Positions 50,116 to 61,210 of a stretch of DNA of 64,000 nt are shown piece after piece (positions within the stretch are counted from its first letter, which is position 1; each line of letters opens with the position of its first letter). Source of the stretch: Myxococcales bacterium (lineage in GTDB: Bacteria > Myxococcota_A > Polyangia > Polyangiales > Houyiibacteriaceae). The translations under genes were made by a program, and so were the position numbers. A model generated the notes under the pieces. That model saw only the letters and a program-made list of their open reading frames with translations. It made no database searches and was not told where the DNA came from. The stretch is taken from positions 124,001 through 188,000 of the forward strand of contig JAOTVB010000004.1 in the NCBI GenBank assembly GCA_029863605.1, given 5' to 3'.

Positions 50116-50715
50116 CTACTGCAGCGACCGGCGGTCCTCGAGGGCGCGGCCGAGGGTCACCTGATCGGTGAACTCCAGCTCACCCCCGTGGGGGACTCCA
50201 GCAGCGATCCGCGAGACCCGAACGGAGGACGAGGAGAGCGTGTCCGCCACGTAGAGAGCCGTAGCTTCGCCTTCGACATTCAACGGGGTTGCGACGATGA
50301 TCTCTCTCACCCCGCCTTCGCGGATGCGTCGTTCGAGCGCATCGAGGGGCAGCTGGTCCGGGCCTATGCCATCGAGTGGCGCGAGCAAACCATGCAGCAC
50401 GTGATATCGGCCGCGAAAACTGCCGAGCGCTTCGAGGGCGATCAGGTCAGGAACCTTTGCCACGACACAAATGATCGACTCGTCCCGCCTTGGGTCTTTG
50501 CATATCGCGCAGCGCAACTCGGCGCCGTAGTTGCCGCACACTTCGCATCGGGTGACATCGTCGTGGATCGTGCTCAGCGCCTTGCCGAGCGATTGCGCAT
50601 ACTGAGCATCGCCCTCGAGCACGTGAAAAGCGAGTCGAGCGGCGGTCCGTTCACCGACCCCCGGTAGCCTCGAGAGAAGCGCGATCAAGGTGGCGATGGG
50701 GTCGTTTGGCGCCAT
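50116..50715 (-). CDS. recR: Recombination mediator RecR
   Basis: 199 residues. The N-terminal helix-hairpin-helix is in LLSRLPGVGERTAARLAFHVL, the zinc finger is CEVCGNYGAELRCAICKDP, and the Toprim motif region is VVAKVPDLIALEALGSFRG with GVREIIVATPLNVEGEATALYVA. It follows ybaB and dnaX in the classical dnaX-ybaB-recR order. It helps load RecA in gap repair with RecF/RecO. Confidence 0.97.
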   Translation of the reverse strand: MAPNDPIATLIALLSRLPGVGERTAARLAFHVLEGDAQYAQSLGKALSTIHDDVTRCEVCGNYGAELRCAICKDPRRDESIICVVAKVPDLIALEALGSFRGRYHVLHGLLAPLDGIGPDQLPLDALERRIREGGVREIIVATPLNVEGEATALYVADTLSSSSVRVSRIAAGVPHGGELEFTDQVTLGRALEDRRSLQ

Positions 50716-50718
50716 TGC

Positions 50719-51039
50719 TCACCCGAGCCCTGGAATACTGAGTCCCCCGGTGACCTTGTCGATCTCTTGGTCCAAGTACTCGCGGGCCTTTGACAACGCC
50801 GCGTTCGCTGCGGCCACTACCAGGTCCTGCACCATCTCGAGCCCCTCCTCGTCGAGAAGCGCTTCGTCGATGCGCACCTCGACGAGCTCCGGGGCGCCAT
50901 TCGCGATCGCGGTGACTTTGTCGTTTCCTACGCTCGCCTCGAACTTCTCTTCTTTGAGCTCTTCTCGGCGTTTTTCGACCTTGCGCTGCATGCGACTCGC
51001 CTGTCGCATCAGCTCTCCCATTCCGCCACGAAAGTTCAT
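50719..51039 (-). CDS. YbaB/EbfC-family nucleoid-associated protein
   Basis: 106 residues. The pattern MGELMRQASRMQRKVEKRREEL followed by GNDKVTAIANGAPELVEVRIDEALL and VVAAANAALSKAREYL is that of the YbaB/EbfC DNA-binding family. It lies between dnaX and recR with gaps of only 3 and 9 bases. Proteins of this family bind DNA as dimers; the precise role is unsettled. Confidence 0.94.
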   Translation of the reverse strand: MNFRGGMGELMRQASRMQRKVEKRREELKEEKFEASVGNDKVTAIANGAPELVEVRIDEALLDEEGLEMVQDLVVAAANAALSKAREYLDQEIDKVTGGLSIPGLG

Positions 51040-51048
51040 CAGGTCCTC

Positions 51049-52809
51049 TCAGTCTGCTTCGATGTGCACGTTCAGCTTCCCAGCTGACTCCGGAAATACG
51101 TCCATCGCATCGCGCACACGCGGGTGATTGAGCGCTTCTTTGCGTTTGGCGTCGACCTCGGCTTCTCTGCGCTGTGCCGCAACTGCTGCCACGGTTTTGG
51201 GCGCGCCCTCGTGCGGAGCGTCGAACCGTATCTCGATGTCCGGGCGACCACCTAGTTGCTCCTCGGCCACTCGCTTGATCGCCTCGATCGATTCGGGGGA
51301 CTCGGCCTGTCGCCCGTAGAACGACCCATCTTGAAAAGACAAGACGATGCGATCCGGGCCTACGGCCTTAGGCACCCCATGCTCGAGCACGGCTGCCAGC
51401 GCGGGCTGCTGCCTTTGTAGGCTACCGACCAAGCCTTCCCATTCCTGAAGCGCAGCACGACGAATCGGAGTCAGCACATCGCCGCTGCTAGTTTGAAACC
51501 CTCCTGAGTGCCGCGTGGCCGGCTTGATCGGCTGGTTCGGATCGGGCGCGGGCGTTTGGGGTTTGGGCTCGGGAGGTTGGTTCGGAGTCTCGGCCTTGAC
51601 CGGGGGCTGCTTACGCGGCTTCTCAGCGGGCTTTCGTGGTGGCGGCTTACGTGTGCCTCCGCCGCCCGGGTCGGATTCGCCTTGAAGCGTGTCGAGTCGG
51701 GCAAGAAGCTCGGCTACCGACTGAAGAGGGGGCCTGGTGGCGACACGCACCAATCCCATCTCGAGCATGAGCTTGGGGTTCGGGCTTTGCGCCATCTCAT
51801 CCATCACCGTCGAGGTCGCACGAAACACGCGCTGCAGCTCGAGGATGTCGACGTTCTCGATGAGCGCTTGTGCCGCATCGCGTTCTTCCGGAACCCATTC
51901 CGCGGGATCGCCCGCATCGAGCTTCAACACTACGAGGTCGCGGACGAGCTGCAGCAGCTGGCGTGCGAAATGCTGCATGTCGACGCTCCGGTCCGCAAGA
52001 CCATCTACGGCGGCGACTACTGCGGCCCCATCAGCGCGAAGAACTGCCCCTGCCACGCCGTAGAGGGCTTCGCGGGCTGCGATTCCGAGGCTCGTTGTCA
52101 CCGTGTCTGCGGTGATCCGCTCGTCGGAGACGGCTACCAGTTGGTCGAGAAGGGTGAGGGCGTCGCGCATCGAGCCCGCAGCCTCTCGCGCCACGACCGA
52201 GATGGCCTCTTCGTCCGCCGACAGGCTTTCCTCGGCTAGGATTTCTCCGATTCGCCCAGCGATCAGACGGTGGGGAATCAAGCGGAAATCATACTGCTGG
52301 CATCGCGATCGGATCGTGACCGGCACTTTGTGGCTTTCGGTCGTCGCGAAAATGAACTTCACGTGGTCCGGTGGCTCTTCGAGGGTCTTCAAGAAGGCGT
52401 TGAAGGCGCCAGCCGACAGCATGTGCACCTCGTCGACGATCACGATCTTGTAGCGATCGCGCTGAGGCCGATACGGAAGCGACTCTTGCAAGCGCCTCAC
52501 GTCTTCGACGCTGTTGTTCGAGGCGCCGTCGATCTCCTGTACGTCGACGTCGACCCCTGCGGTGATGTCGCGGCACGGGTCGCACACGTTGCACGGCGTG
52601 GGCGTTGGGCCTTCTTCGCAGTTGAGCGCTTTGGCGAGGATTCGGGCAGTGGTCGTCTTGCCGACCCCTCGCACGCCGGTGAAGAGAAATGCGTGAGCGA
52701 CCCGATTCGACTGGATGGCGTTCTCGAGCGTACGCGCGACGTGCTCTTGACCCACCAGATCTTCGAAGCTTTGCGGGCGATACTTTCTTGCGAGAACGGT
52801 GTACGCCAT
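51049..52809 (-). CDS. dnaX: DNA polymerase III subunits gamma/tau
   Basis: 586 residues, the clamp-loader ATPase. Start ARKYRPQSFEDLVGQEHV, Walker A FTGVRGVGKTTTARILAK, zinc module CNVCDPC after ALNCEEG, Walker B VIVDEVHMLSAGAFNAFLKTLEEPP and the sensor IFATTESHKVP are all present. The middle is Pro/Lys-rich (KPPPRKPAEKPRKQPP), the usual linker, before a C-terminal domain. Whether a shorter gamma form is made by frameshifting is not obvious. It leads the dnaX-ybaB-recR operon. Confidence 0.97.
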   Translation of the reverse strand: MAYTVLARKYRPQSFEDLVGQEHVARTLENAIQSNRVAHAFLFTGVRGVGKTTTARILAKALNCEEGPTPTPCNVCDPCRDITAGVDVDVQEIDGASNNSVEDVRRLQESLPYRPQRDRYKIVIVDEVHMLSAGAFNAFLKTLEEPPDHVKFIFATTESHKVPVTIRSRCQQYDFRLIPHRLIAGRIGEILAEESLSADEEAISVVAREAAGSMRDALTLLDQLVAVSDERITADTVTTSLGIAAREALYGVAGAVLRADGAAVVAAVDGLADRSVDMQHFARQLLQLVRDLVVLKLDAGDPAEWVPEERDAAQALIENVDILELQRVFRATSTVMDEMAQSPNPKLMLEMGLVRVATRPPLQSVAELLARLDTLQGESDPGGGGTRKPPPRKPAEKPRKQPPVKAETPNQPPEPKPQTPAPDPNQPIKPATRHSGGFQTSSGDVLTPIRRAALQEWEGLVGSLQRQQPALAAVLEHGVPKAVGPDRIVLSFQDGSFYGRQAESPESIEAIKRVAEEQLGGRPDIEIRFDAPHEGAPKTVAAVAAQRREAEVDAKRKEALNHPRVRDAMDVFPESAGKLNVHIEAD

Positions 52810-52853
52810 CGAGCAAGCGAGCCTATCACGGAGACGGAGTGGGTGCAGCCGGG

Positions 52854-54446
52854 TTACTGCTCCTGGTCTTCTTCGTCCTCGGCGTCTTCTAGCTCGTCTT
52901 CTAGCTCGTCTTCTAGCTCGTCTTCTAGCTCGTCTTCTGGCTCGTCGGTCTCTTCTTCGTCCTCGGCGTCCTCGTCGAGTCCCTGCGCCTCACGCATCAT
53001 CTCTTCCATGGTGGGCATACCGGAACCTTCGGTTTCGCCATCTTCGCCGTCACCGTCCATCATCATCCCGCTTTCGCCGCCCATGATCGCGTTCCCAAGG
53101 CCGATCGAAAGTTGCGGGTACCACGTAATGAGGCCGAGGCCGATCAGCATCAGGCCGACGAACGGCGCGACCGCACGAATGATGTGACCGATGCCCCTCT
53201 CCCAAAGAGCGCTCGCCACGAAAAGGTTGAGCCCAACTGGCGGGGTCAGATACCCGATCTCGAGGTTGACGATGAAGATGATGCCGAAGTGCATGGGATC
53301 GACGCCCATCGATTCGGCGATGGGGGCCAACAGCGGCACGAAGACGAACATCGCGCTCAAGATGTCCATCATCATTCCCACCGCGAGAAGCATGGCGTTG
53401 AGCAGCAAGAGGAATTGCCACTGCGCGAGGTCCTTCGCCTGGATCCACTGGACCATCTGATCGGGGATTTCCTCCTTTTCGAGGAACTCGCCGAGGGCGA
53501 GAGCCATGATCAAGATCACCAGGAAGGAACCGAGAAAAACGCCTGTCTCGCCAAAGATGGTGGGGACGTTCTTGAGTGTCAGTGCGCGGTGTAACCAGAC
53601 CTCGACGACGACTGCATATACGACGCTGATGGCGGCAGCTTCAACCGCGTTGAAGATACCGCCGTAGATGCCACCGAGGATCAACAGGGGGAACATCAAT
53701 GCCCAGAACCCGTCTCGGGTCGCTTCTACCAATTTCTTGAACTTGAACGGTGAGGTAGGGACTTTGTCGACGAGCCCCTGGTAGAACGAGTATCCGATCA
53801 GGATCGAGCCCATGACGAGGCCCGGACCGAAACCCGACGCGAATAGGCGCTCCACTTCGATGACGGCGCCCTGGTTGACGATCGGGTACACGATCATTGG
53901 AATCGAAGGCGGGATGAGGATCCCGAGCGAGCCCGCCGAGGTGAGAAGACCGTGCGAGAATCGCTCTTGGTAGCCCGCCGCGACGAGGGCAGGTCCCATC
54001 ATCGAACCGATGGCGACCACCGTAGCTGGGCTCGAACCGCTGATCGCCGCAAACAACATGCAGGCGATGACCGCGCTCATGGCCATGCCGCCCGGTACCC
54101 AGCCGATGAAGGCCTGCGCAAAGTCGACGAGACGTTGACTGATCTGCCCCTTGCTCATGACCGCGCCGCTCATGATGAAGAAGGGAATCGCGAGCAGCGT
54201 CGGACTGTCAGCCAGACTTCGAATGCCCTCGATGAGAATCGTGAACTCGACGGGTTCACGGAAGCCGCTCCAGAGGAAGAGGGCCCCTAGAGTGCCAATT
54301 CCGATCAAAACGAAGAGCGGCGAGCCAACGATTGCCGCAGCCAGAATGGCTGCCGCGAGAAGGCCACCCTTACCCAAGAAGGGTAGAAACAGGATCAGCC
54401 CGACGAAGATCAGAAAGGGGAGCTTGCGCTTCTTGACGTCGGTCAT
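52854..54446 (-). CDS. TRAP transporter large permease (DctM) with acidic C-terminal tail
   Basis: 530 residues; a DctM is usually about 430. The first 440 residues carry some dozen hydrophobic segments and DctM motifs such as FAALSGSSPATVVAIGS-like AISGSSPATVVAIGSM and HFGIIFIVNLEIGYLTPPVGLNLFV. The extra C-terminal 75 residues are a strongly acidic tail with tandem EDEL units, encoded by 12-bp direct repeats (52885-52944). It overlaps the small permease gene by 4 bases. A solute-binding protein (DctP) is not encoded next to it in this window. Confidence 0.93.
   Translation of the reverse strand: MTDVKKRKLPFLIFVGLILFLPFLGKGGLLAAAILAAAIVGSPLFVLIGIGTLGALFLWSGFREPVEFTILIEGIRSLADSPTLLAIPFFIMSGAVMSKGQISQRLVDFAQAFIGWVPGGMAMSAVIACMLFAAISGSSPATVVAIGSMMGPALVAAGYQERFSHGLLTSAGSLGILIPPSIPMIVYPIVNQGAVIEVERLFASGFGPGLVMGSILIGYSFYQGLVDKVPTSPFKFKKLVEATRDGFWALMFPLLILGGIYGGIFNAVEAAAISVVYAVVVEVWLHRALTLKNVPTIFGETGVFLGSFLVILIMALALGEFLEKEEIPDQMVQWIQAKDLAQWQFLLLLNAMLLAVGMMMDILSAMFVFVPLLAPIAESMGVDPMHFGIIFIVNLEIGYLTPPVGLNLFVASALWERGIGHIIRAVAPFVGLMLIGLGLITWYPQLSIGLGNAIMGGESGMMMDGDGEDGETEGSGMPTMEEMMREAQGLDEDAEDEEETDEPEDELEDELEDELEDELEDAEDEEDQEQ
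52885..52944. repeat. 12-bp tandem repeat encoding acidic tail of DctM
   Basis: TCTTCTAGCTCG is repeated exactly four times (52885-52932), followed by a fifth copy with one change. On the minus strand each unit encodes the tetrapeptide EDEL or its permutation. Length variation by replication slippage keeps the reading frame, since 12 is a multiple of three. Confidence 0.9.
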
Positions 54447-55450
54447 TTCTGCGCTCCCTGCGTCGTCGCCTTCGTCTGCGTCGCCGCCACGAGGGCCTCT
54501 TCTTCGGGCGCAGCACCATAGCTACCACCGAGCACTGCGCTGACTGCAGCCGCGATGTAGCGCAGCATCGTCATGGCGAACGCTGCGGGCACCGCGATCG
54601 TGGCTATCCAGTCGGGGATGTTGGTCTGCTCAAAACGACCCTCGAGCGTCAGGGCTTCCTTGGCGTAGATGTAGCCGAGGAGCGCTATGAAGAAGCAGAA
54701 CGCCGCGGTCGACAGAAAACCGATCGCCTCGCTCCAGCGCGCCAACGACGGCGGTACGATGCGTTTGAGCGCACCCATTTGGATGTGCTTTCCCTCGTGT
54801 GCGCACACACTGGCACCAATGAAGCCGACCCAGAGGAGCATGATCAACGAAAGCTCTTTTGACCAGCTATAGCCATCCGGGAAGTAGTTCCTTGCGATCA
54901 CTACGAATATTGCCGTGACGAGGATGAATGCGAAGAGCTTTCGCGGCCAATGTGGATCGCGGCGCTGGATCAACCGGTAAAGCCAAGGCGCCGCACAAAG
55001 AGCGTACAGCAACGTGTAGAACCAGCGGGATTCGACCTGGGGCTGGATCATCGTCCACCCGAGCGCGCCGAGGGCAGCGGCTGAAAGGATGGTGTAGATC
55101 ACCGGCTTGCTCTTGGACGCTTGTCCTCCCGCGGTCGCGTGTTGCTCAGCGGTCCAGAACGCAAAGTAGAGCAGCCCAACGCCGATCACCACGCTGGCGA
55201 TCGGCCCAGCCACGGTCAGTCGTTCGATCGCCTCTGGGCTCTCGATGCCGAGAATGCGTGCGGTGAGCTCTGCGACTTTGCTGTCCGGCGCGGCGAGGCG
55301 CCGATACACGACGTCGAGAAACACCATGGCGCAAGAAAGCCCGAGGAACGTCCAGAGGATTCCCATCTCGAAGGCGAAGATCCAGTCGTCGATTCGCCTC
55401 AGTACTCGAAACGGCCCCTGATAGGGGCTTTCGCCGCTGGGTTCTGCCAT
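54443..55450 (-). CDS. TRAP transporter small permease (DctQ-like), unusually long
   Basis: 335 residues where 150-200 is usual. The N-terminal FAFEMGILWTFLGLSCAMVFLDVVYRR and the C-terminal block ELSLIMLLWVGFIGASVCAHEGKHIQMG are typical DctQ parts. Between them lies an insert of about 140 residues with three to four extra hydrophobic segments (IASVVIGVGLLYFAFWTAE, VIYTILSAAALGALGW, LFAFILVTAIFVVIA). It is paired with DctM and should form the membrane part of a TRAP importer driven by an ion gradient. The insert is not recognised. Confidence 0.87.
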   Translation of the reverse strand: MAEPSGESPYQGPFRVLRRIDDWIFAFEMGILWTFLGLSCAMVFLDVVYRRLAAPDSKVAELTARILGIESPEAIERLTVAGPIASVVIGVGLLYFAFWTAEQHATAGGQASKSKPVIYTILSAAALGALGWTMIQPQVESRWFYTLLYALCAAPWLYRLIQRRDPHWPRKLFAFILVTAIFVVIARNYFPDGYSWSKELSLIMLLWVGFIGASVCAHEGKHIQMGALKRIVPPSLARWSEAIGFLSTAAFCFFIALLGYIYAKEALTLEGRFEQTNIPDWIATIAVPAAFAMTMLRYIAAAVSAVLGGSYGAAPEEEALVAATQTKATTQGAQK

Positions 55451-55517
55451 GGGGCCAGACGGTACGGGTGATCGCGCTGACGATCAAGACTTGATGCGGT
55501 AGGGTCCTGAGCGGCGC

Positions 55518-56696
55518 ATGCGTACAGTCATCCATTTCGACATGGACGCCTTTTTCGCGTCGGTCGAGCAGCTCGACGACCCGGAGCTCCGGGGAAAGCC
55601 CGTGCTGGTCGGGGCCCGATCGAAGCGCGGGGTGGTCACCGCCGCCTCCTACGAGGCAAGGCCCACAGGGGTTCGGTCTGCGATGTCGATGGTCGAAGCG
55701 CTTCGCCGTTGTCCCGGGGCGGTCGTGGTCCCCCCGCGCCGGTCCCGTTACCTGGAGCTGAGTCGCCAGGTGTTCTCAGTCTTTCGAAGATACACCCCTT
55801 TGGTGGAGGGTCTGTCGGTCGACGAAGCGTTTCTAGACGTTTCCGGCAGCAGAGCACTGTTCGGCGATGGCGAACACATCGCGCGACGCATCAAACGCGA
55901 GATTCATGGGGAGATCGGTCTCACCGGCTCCGCAGGCGTGGCCCCCAACAAATTCGTCGCCAAGATCGCCAGCGATCTCGATAAGCCCGACGGGCTGGTC
56001 TTAGTTCCGACCGGCAGTACGGCGGACTTCTTGGCGCCCCTCCCACTCGAGCGGATGTGGCGCGTGGGACCCAAGGCCCGTGTGAGGCTCCGCGCAGCGG
56101 GTTTCCAAACGATCGGGGACTTGGCCCGAGCGGACGCCGGCACGCTCGAGCAACTACTCGGGAGCTGGGGATCTGTCGTCCGCGATTTGGCTCGAGGGAT
56201 CGATGATCGTCCTGTCGTCGTCGGCGCCCCGCCCAAGAGCCTCGGCAGTGAAGAGACCTTCGAAACCGATCTCCGGACGCGCGACGCGCTGCTCAAACCG
56301 ATCTTGCGGCAGTCGATGCGGGTGGCCGACCGTCTGGTCGAACAGGGGCTTTGGGCCAGGGTAGTCACGTTGAAGATCAAGTACCGCGATCATCGCATTC
56401 GGTCCCGCCAGATGAAACTCTCGGGGGTGGTCTCCGACACCGATGCGATCTTCGACGCGGCATCAGAGCTGCTCGGGCGGTTTGACGATCTGGCTTACGG
56501 CGTGCGCCTCACAGGTGTCTCGGTTTCCAATATGACGAAAGTCCCAGACGAAGAGCTCTTTCCGGATGCCGCGCGCGAACGCCGCGAGCGTCTGGCGGCC
56601 ACCGGCCATGCGTTGCGAGAACGATTTGGGACCGCCGGGCTCACGCGTGCGTCGCTGATCCGAGAACCGAGCGTCAAGCGCGATTCGCATACCTAG
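55518..56696 (+). CDS. dinB: DNA polymerase IV (Y family)
   Basis: 392 residues. It starts IHFDMDAFFASVEQLDDPELRGKPV with the catalytic Asp8 region, has YEARPTGVRSAM and GLSVDEAFLDVSG with the second catalytic acidic pair, and the little-finger domain includes LGSEETFETDL and RSRQMKLSG. A lesion-bypass polymerase in the DNA damage response. No obvious LexA site was seen upstream. It has no C-terminal clamp motif that I can point to with confidence. Confidence 0.96.
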   Translation: MRTVIHFDMDAFFASVEQLDDPELRGKPVLVGARSKRGVVTAASYEARPTGVRSAMSMVEALRRCPGAVVVPPRRSRYLELSRQVFSVFRRYTPLVEGLSVDEAFLDVSGSRALFGDGEHIARRIKREIHGEIGLTGSAGVAPNKFVAKIASDLDKPDGLVLVPTGSTADFLAPLPLERMWRVGPKARVRLRAAGFQTIGDLARADAGTLEQLLGSWGSVVRDLARGIDDRPVVVGAPPKSLGSEETFETDLRTRDALLKPILRQSMRVADRLVEQGLWARVVTLKIKYRDHRIRSRQMKLSGVVSDTDAIFDAASELLGRFDDLAYGVRLTGVSVSNMTKVPDEELFPDAARERRERLAATGHALRERFGTAGLTRASLIREPSVKRDSHT

Positions 56697-56716
56697 AAAA
56701 CGCGTCTAACCGCTAG

Positions 56717-58462
<1,746 letters not shown>

Positions 58463-58526
58463 GCCCTCTGCATTGGCCTCTAACGGGTAGATGGACTGGC
58501 CAGGCGCTCAGGTCTAGGATCACCTG

Positions 58527-60464
58527 GTGACTGGCCCGCGCCGAAAATGGCTGACCATACCGACCCGCATCGTCCTCGGGTACATGGTGGTCCTCGTCGC
58601 ATTCGGCGTTGTCGGCGGCTTTAGCTTCTTCCAGCATCATCGGACCTCGCAAACGCTCGGGCTCCTTCAAGATGGGTATCTGCCCCTGGCCCTCACCCTC
58701 GGGCAAGCTAAAGCGACGCAGAGCGTCTACGCCAACCTGATCGAGCGCGCCCTCGAATCCGAACGGAGCGGGCCTACGAAAGCATGGCTCCGGGCTGCAC
58801 TGCGGATCAGGCCATCGACGCTTCGCCGCGCGTACGAAGGTGTCGAGCACGCCGAGGCGCTAGCCACCGATCTAGGGACACCAGCGCCGCTTCGCTCCGT
58901 CCGGAGGGAGCTCAACGCGATCGCGACCGCCTACGAAAAGATCGACGGGCAGTACGAGCAGCTCTTCAATCTGGTCGACGACGACCCCGAGGCCGTCGAG
59001 GCGCTTCTCACCGAGCTTCGAGGTACCGAACAACGGATCGAGCGCAACTATGACCGTGCTTCGCAAAGCGTCCAGCAGCGGATCTCGCGAACGAGCGCAC
59101 TCGCCGCCGAGCAAGAGAAGCAAGCCACATTTCTCTTGGGCATTCTCGGGCTTCTGGCATTGGTCGTGGGCGTCGCGGTCACTTTTCTTTCGCAGCGACT
59201 TCTTCGTCCGATTCCGCTGTTACATGAACGTGTCGCTGCCGTGGCTCGGGGTGACCTTTCAAGCGCAGTCGACATCAAGCGTAACGACGAGCTAGGTCAG
59301 CTGGTTGCCGAGTTCGAGCGAATGGTGCAGGCGCTCGCCGCCCGTGACCAACGGCTGCGAGAAGCTGCGCTCGCGGAGCAGCGACTCCAACGCATGCAGG
59401 TGCAGATCGTGGAGGCCCTGCGCGCGGCGATCGTCGTGATCGACCGTGACCGTGTCATTCGAACGACCAACCCGGCGGCCGAAGAGATTCTCGGTGTCAG
59501 CAGTCGTGAAGTAGGCTCCTCCATCGACGAAACTTCGCTCTTGAGACGATTCCCGGCGCTTGGTGCAGCCATCGAGCAAGTCGCTGTCGGGGGCTCCGCG
59601 CTCACCCTAGAAGGTGAGCCTATTGCGGGCTTCACGGAGCGGTTGGTTGATGTGCTCGTGACGCCTTTCGGCGACGAGGCGGGTCCCGAAGGGATGCGCG
59701 GTGTGCTAGTCGTCGCAGACGACGTGTCGGATGCGGTCGCCACCAAGTCGCGCCTCATTCAGACCGAGCGCCTCGCGGCGATAGGGCGCATGGCCGCACA
59801 TGTGACACACGAAGTCCGAAATCCCCTCTCTAGCATCGGACTAAACGTCGACATGCTAGGCGACGAGCTTTCGGATGCGGATGCCGAGAGCACGAAGCTG
59901 ATGGAGTCGATCCAGCAAGAGCTCGAGCGATTGGAGAGCATCACCGAAGAATACCTTCGACTCGCCCGTCTTCCCGAACCGTCCCTCACGCCGGATGATC
60001 CGACGATCTTGCTACGCGATACCGCGGATTTTGTGCAGCGCGAAATGGACGCGGCAGGAGTGGAGCTCAGCGTCGACCTGGCGAGCCAGCTTCCCGAGGT
60101 CGCGATGGACGAGCCCCAGCTCCGACAAGCGCTCCTCAATCTTCTTCGCAATGCCCGGGAGGCCATGCCTGAAGGCGGCACCGCCAAGCTAGAGGCGACA
60201 CGGTACGAGGGTGGAGTTCGGGTGCAGGTTCACGATGAGGGTGCCGGGATCAGCGAAGAAGACCGCGAGCACGTGTTCGATTTGTTCTACACGACGAAAG
60301 AGCGCGGTACCGGGTTGGGCCTTCCACTGACGCAGCAGATTGTAGTGGCCCATGGCGGGAACATTGCCTGCAAGCCGCGCCATCCGCACGGGACGACATT
60401 CGAAGTGTGGTTGCCCCCAGCCGCGCAGACGACTACCGGTTCGCCCGTGCGGAGGGTTGGATGA
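58527..60464 (+). CDS. Sensor histidine kinase with 4-helix sensor, HAMP and PAS-like domains
   Basis: 645 residues. A membrane anchor near residues 13-33, a periplasmic helical region (about 35-200), a second membrane helix (FLLGILGLLALVVGVAVTF), HAMP (LRPIPLLHERVAAVARGDLS), a PAS-like domain (RAAIVVIDRDRVIRTTNPAAEEILGVS), the phosphoacceptor His428 in MAAHVTHEVRNPLSSIG, and an ATPase domain with an N box (LLNLLRNAREAMPEGG), DEGAGI and GTGLGLPL. No response regulator is adjacent, so the partner is elsewhere. GTG start. It overlaps rph by four bases (ATGA), an unexpected pairing with an RNA-processing gene. Confidence 0.95.
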   Translation: MTGPRRKWLTIPTRIVLGYMVVLVAFGVVGGFSFFQHHRTSQTLGLLQDGYLPLALTLGQAKATQSVYANLIERALESERSGPTKAWLRAALRIRPSTLRRAYEGVEHAEALATDLGTPAPLRSVRRELNAIATAYEKIDGQYEQLFNLVDDDPEAVEALLTELRGTEQRIERNYDRASQSVQQRISRTSALAAEQEKQATFLLGILGLLALVVGVAVTFLSQRLLRPIPLLHERVAAVARGDLSSAVDIKRNDELGQLVAEFERMVQALAARDQRLREAALAEQRLQRMQVQIVEALRAAIVVIDRDRVIRTTNPAAEEILGVSSREVGSSIDETSLLRRFPALGAAIEQVAVGGSALTLEGEPIAGFTERLVDVLVTPFGDEAGPEGMRGVLVVADDVSDAVATKSRLIQTERLAAIGRMAAHVTHEVRNPLSSIGLNVDMLGDELSDADAESTKLMESIQQELERLESITEEYLRLARLPEPSLTPDDPTILLRDTADFVQREMDAAGVELSVDLASQLPEVAMDEPQLRQALLNLLRNAREAMPEGGTAKLEATRYEGGVRVQVHDEGAGISEEDREHVFDLFYTTKERGTGLGLPLTQQIVVAHGGNIACKPRHPHGTTFEVWLPPAAQTTTGSPVRRVG

Positions 60465-61210
60465 CCAGAACAGACGGACGCGCCTATGACATGCTGCGCC
60501 CCGTGTCGATCGAGCCGAACGTGCAGCGTAATCCCGAGGGATCGGTCCTCTACCGTTGTGGCGATACGACCGTCTTGATCGCGGCGTCGGTGGCCGAGGG
60601 AGTTCCCGACTGGATGCGAGGATCGGGGCAGGGATGGCTCACCGCGGAGTATGCGATGCACCCACGCGCAAACCCCGACCGCAAGCGACGGGACGGGCGC
60701 AATGGTCGGATCGACGGGCGCACCTCCGAGATTCAGCGTTTGGTGGGGCGCGCGCTTCGGGCCGCGATCGACTTCGACAAGCTCGGGGAGCGCACGATCA
60801 CCGTCGATTGCGACGTCCTCGACGCCGACGGAGGCACGCGGACAGCATCGATTACGGGAGGAATGGTGGCGACAGCCATCGCGCTCGACAAGCTTCGGGC
60901 CACCGGTTTGGTGAGGAAGGGCGTTCTTCGCGAATCGATTTCGGCGATCAGCGTCGGGCTTCTGGAAGGGCGACCGATGCTGGACCTTTGTTACGTCGAG
61001 GATCGAGACGCTGCAGTCGATCTAAACGTCGTTGGCACCCCCAACGGCGGTGTCGTCGAAGTGCAGGGGACAGCCGAGGGTGCGCCGATCGCCCGTGAGC
61101 AACTCGACCAGATGATCGACCTCGCACTCGGCTCACTGCCAGCTCTTGCCGAGCAGCAGGCACAGGCGCTTCGTGTCCTCGAGATCGACATCGATCGCCT
61201 GCTTCCGTGA
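60461..61210 (+). CDS. rph: Ribonuclease PH
   Basis: 249-residue phosphorolytic 3'-exonuclease that trims tRNA precursors. It starts MTRTDGRAYDMLRPVSIEPN, has GDTTVLIAASVAEGVPDWMRGSGQGWLTAEYAMHPRA, and DGRTSEIQRLVGRALRA, ending QRVLEIDI-like ALRVLEIDIDRLLP. ATG 60461 is inside the histidine kinase stop. Its stop overlaps the next gene by 1 base (TGATG). Together with rdgB it forms the common rph-rdgB pair. Confidence 0.97.
   Translation: MTRTDGRAYDMLRPVSIEPNVQRNPEGSVLYRCGDTTVLIAASVAEGVPDWMRGSGQGWLTAEYAMHPRANPDRKRRDGRNGRIDGRTSEIQRLVGRALRAAIDFDKLGERTITVDCDVLDADGGTRTASITGGMVATAIALDKLRATGLVRKGVLRESISAISVGLLEGRPMLDLCYVEDRDAAVDLNVVGTPNGGVVEVQGTAEGAPIAREQLDQMIDLALGSLPALAEQQAQALRVLEIDIDRLLP

Noticed and set aside
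52810-52853. SRP RNA gene, often found near dnaX
   Set aside because: The gap is only 44 bases and holds no SRP-like hairpin.
52885-52944. CRISPR-like repeat
   Set aside because: Units are contiguous 12-mers without spacers and lie within a coding frame.
52270-53187. Plus-strand frame with a long poly-Ser stretch
   Set aside because: It is the antisense of dnaX and of the DctM acidic repeat; the Ser run is a by-product of the 12-bp repeat.
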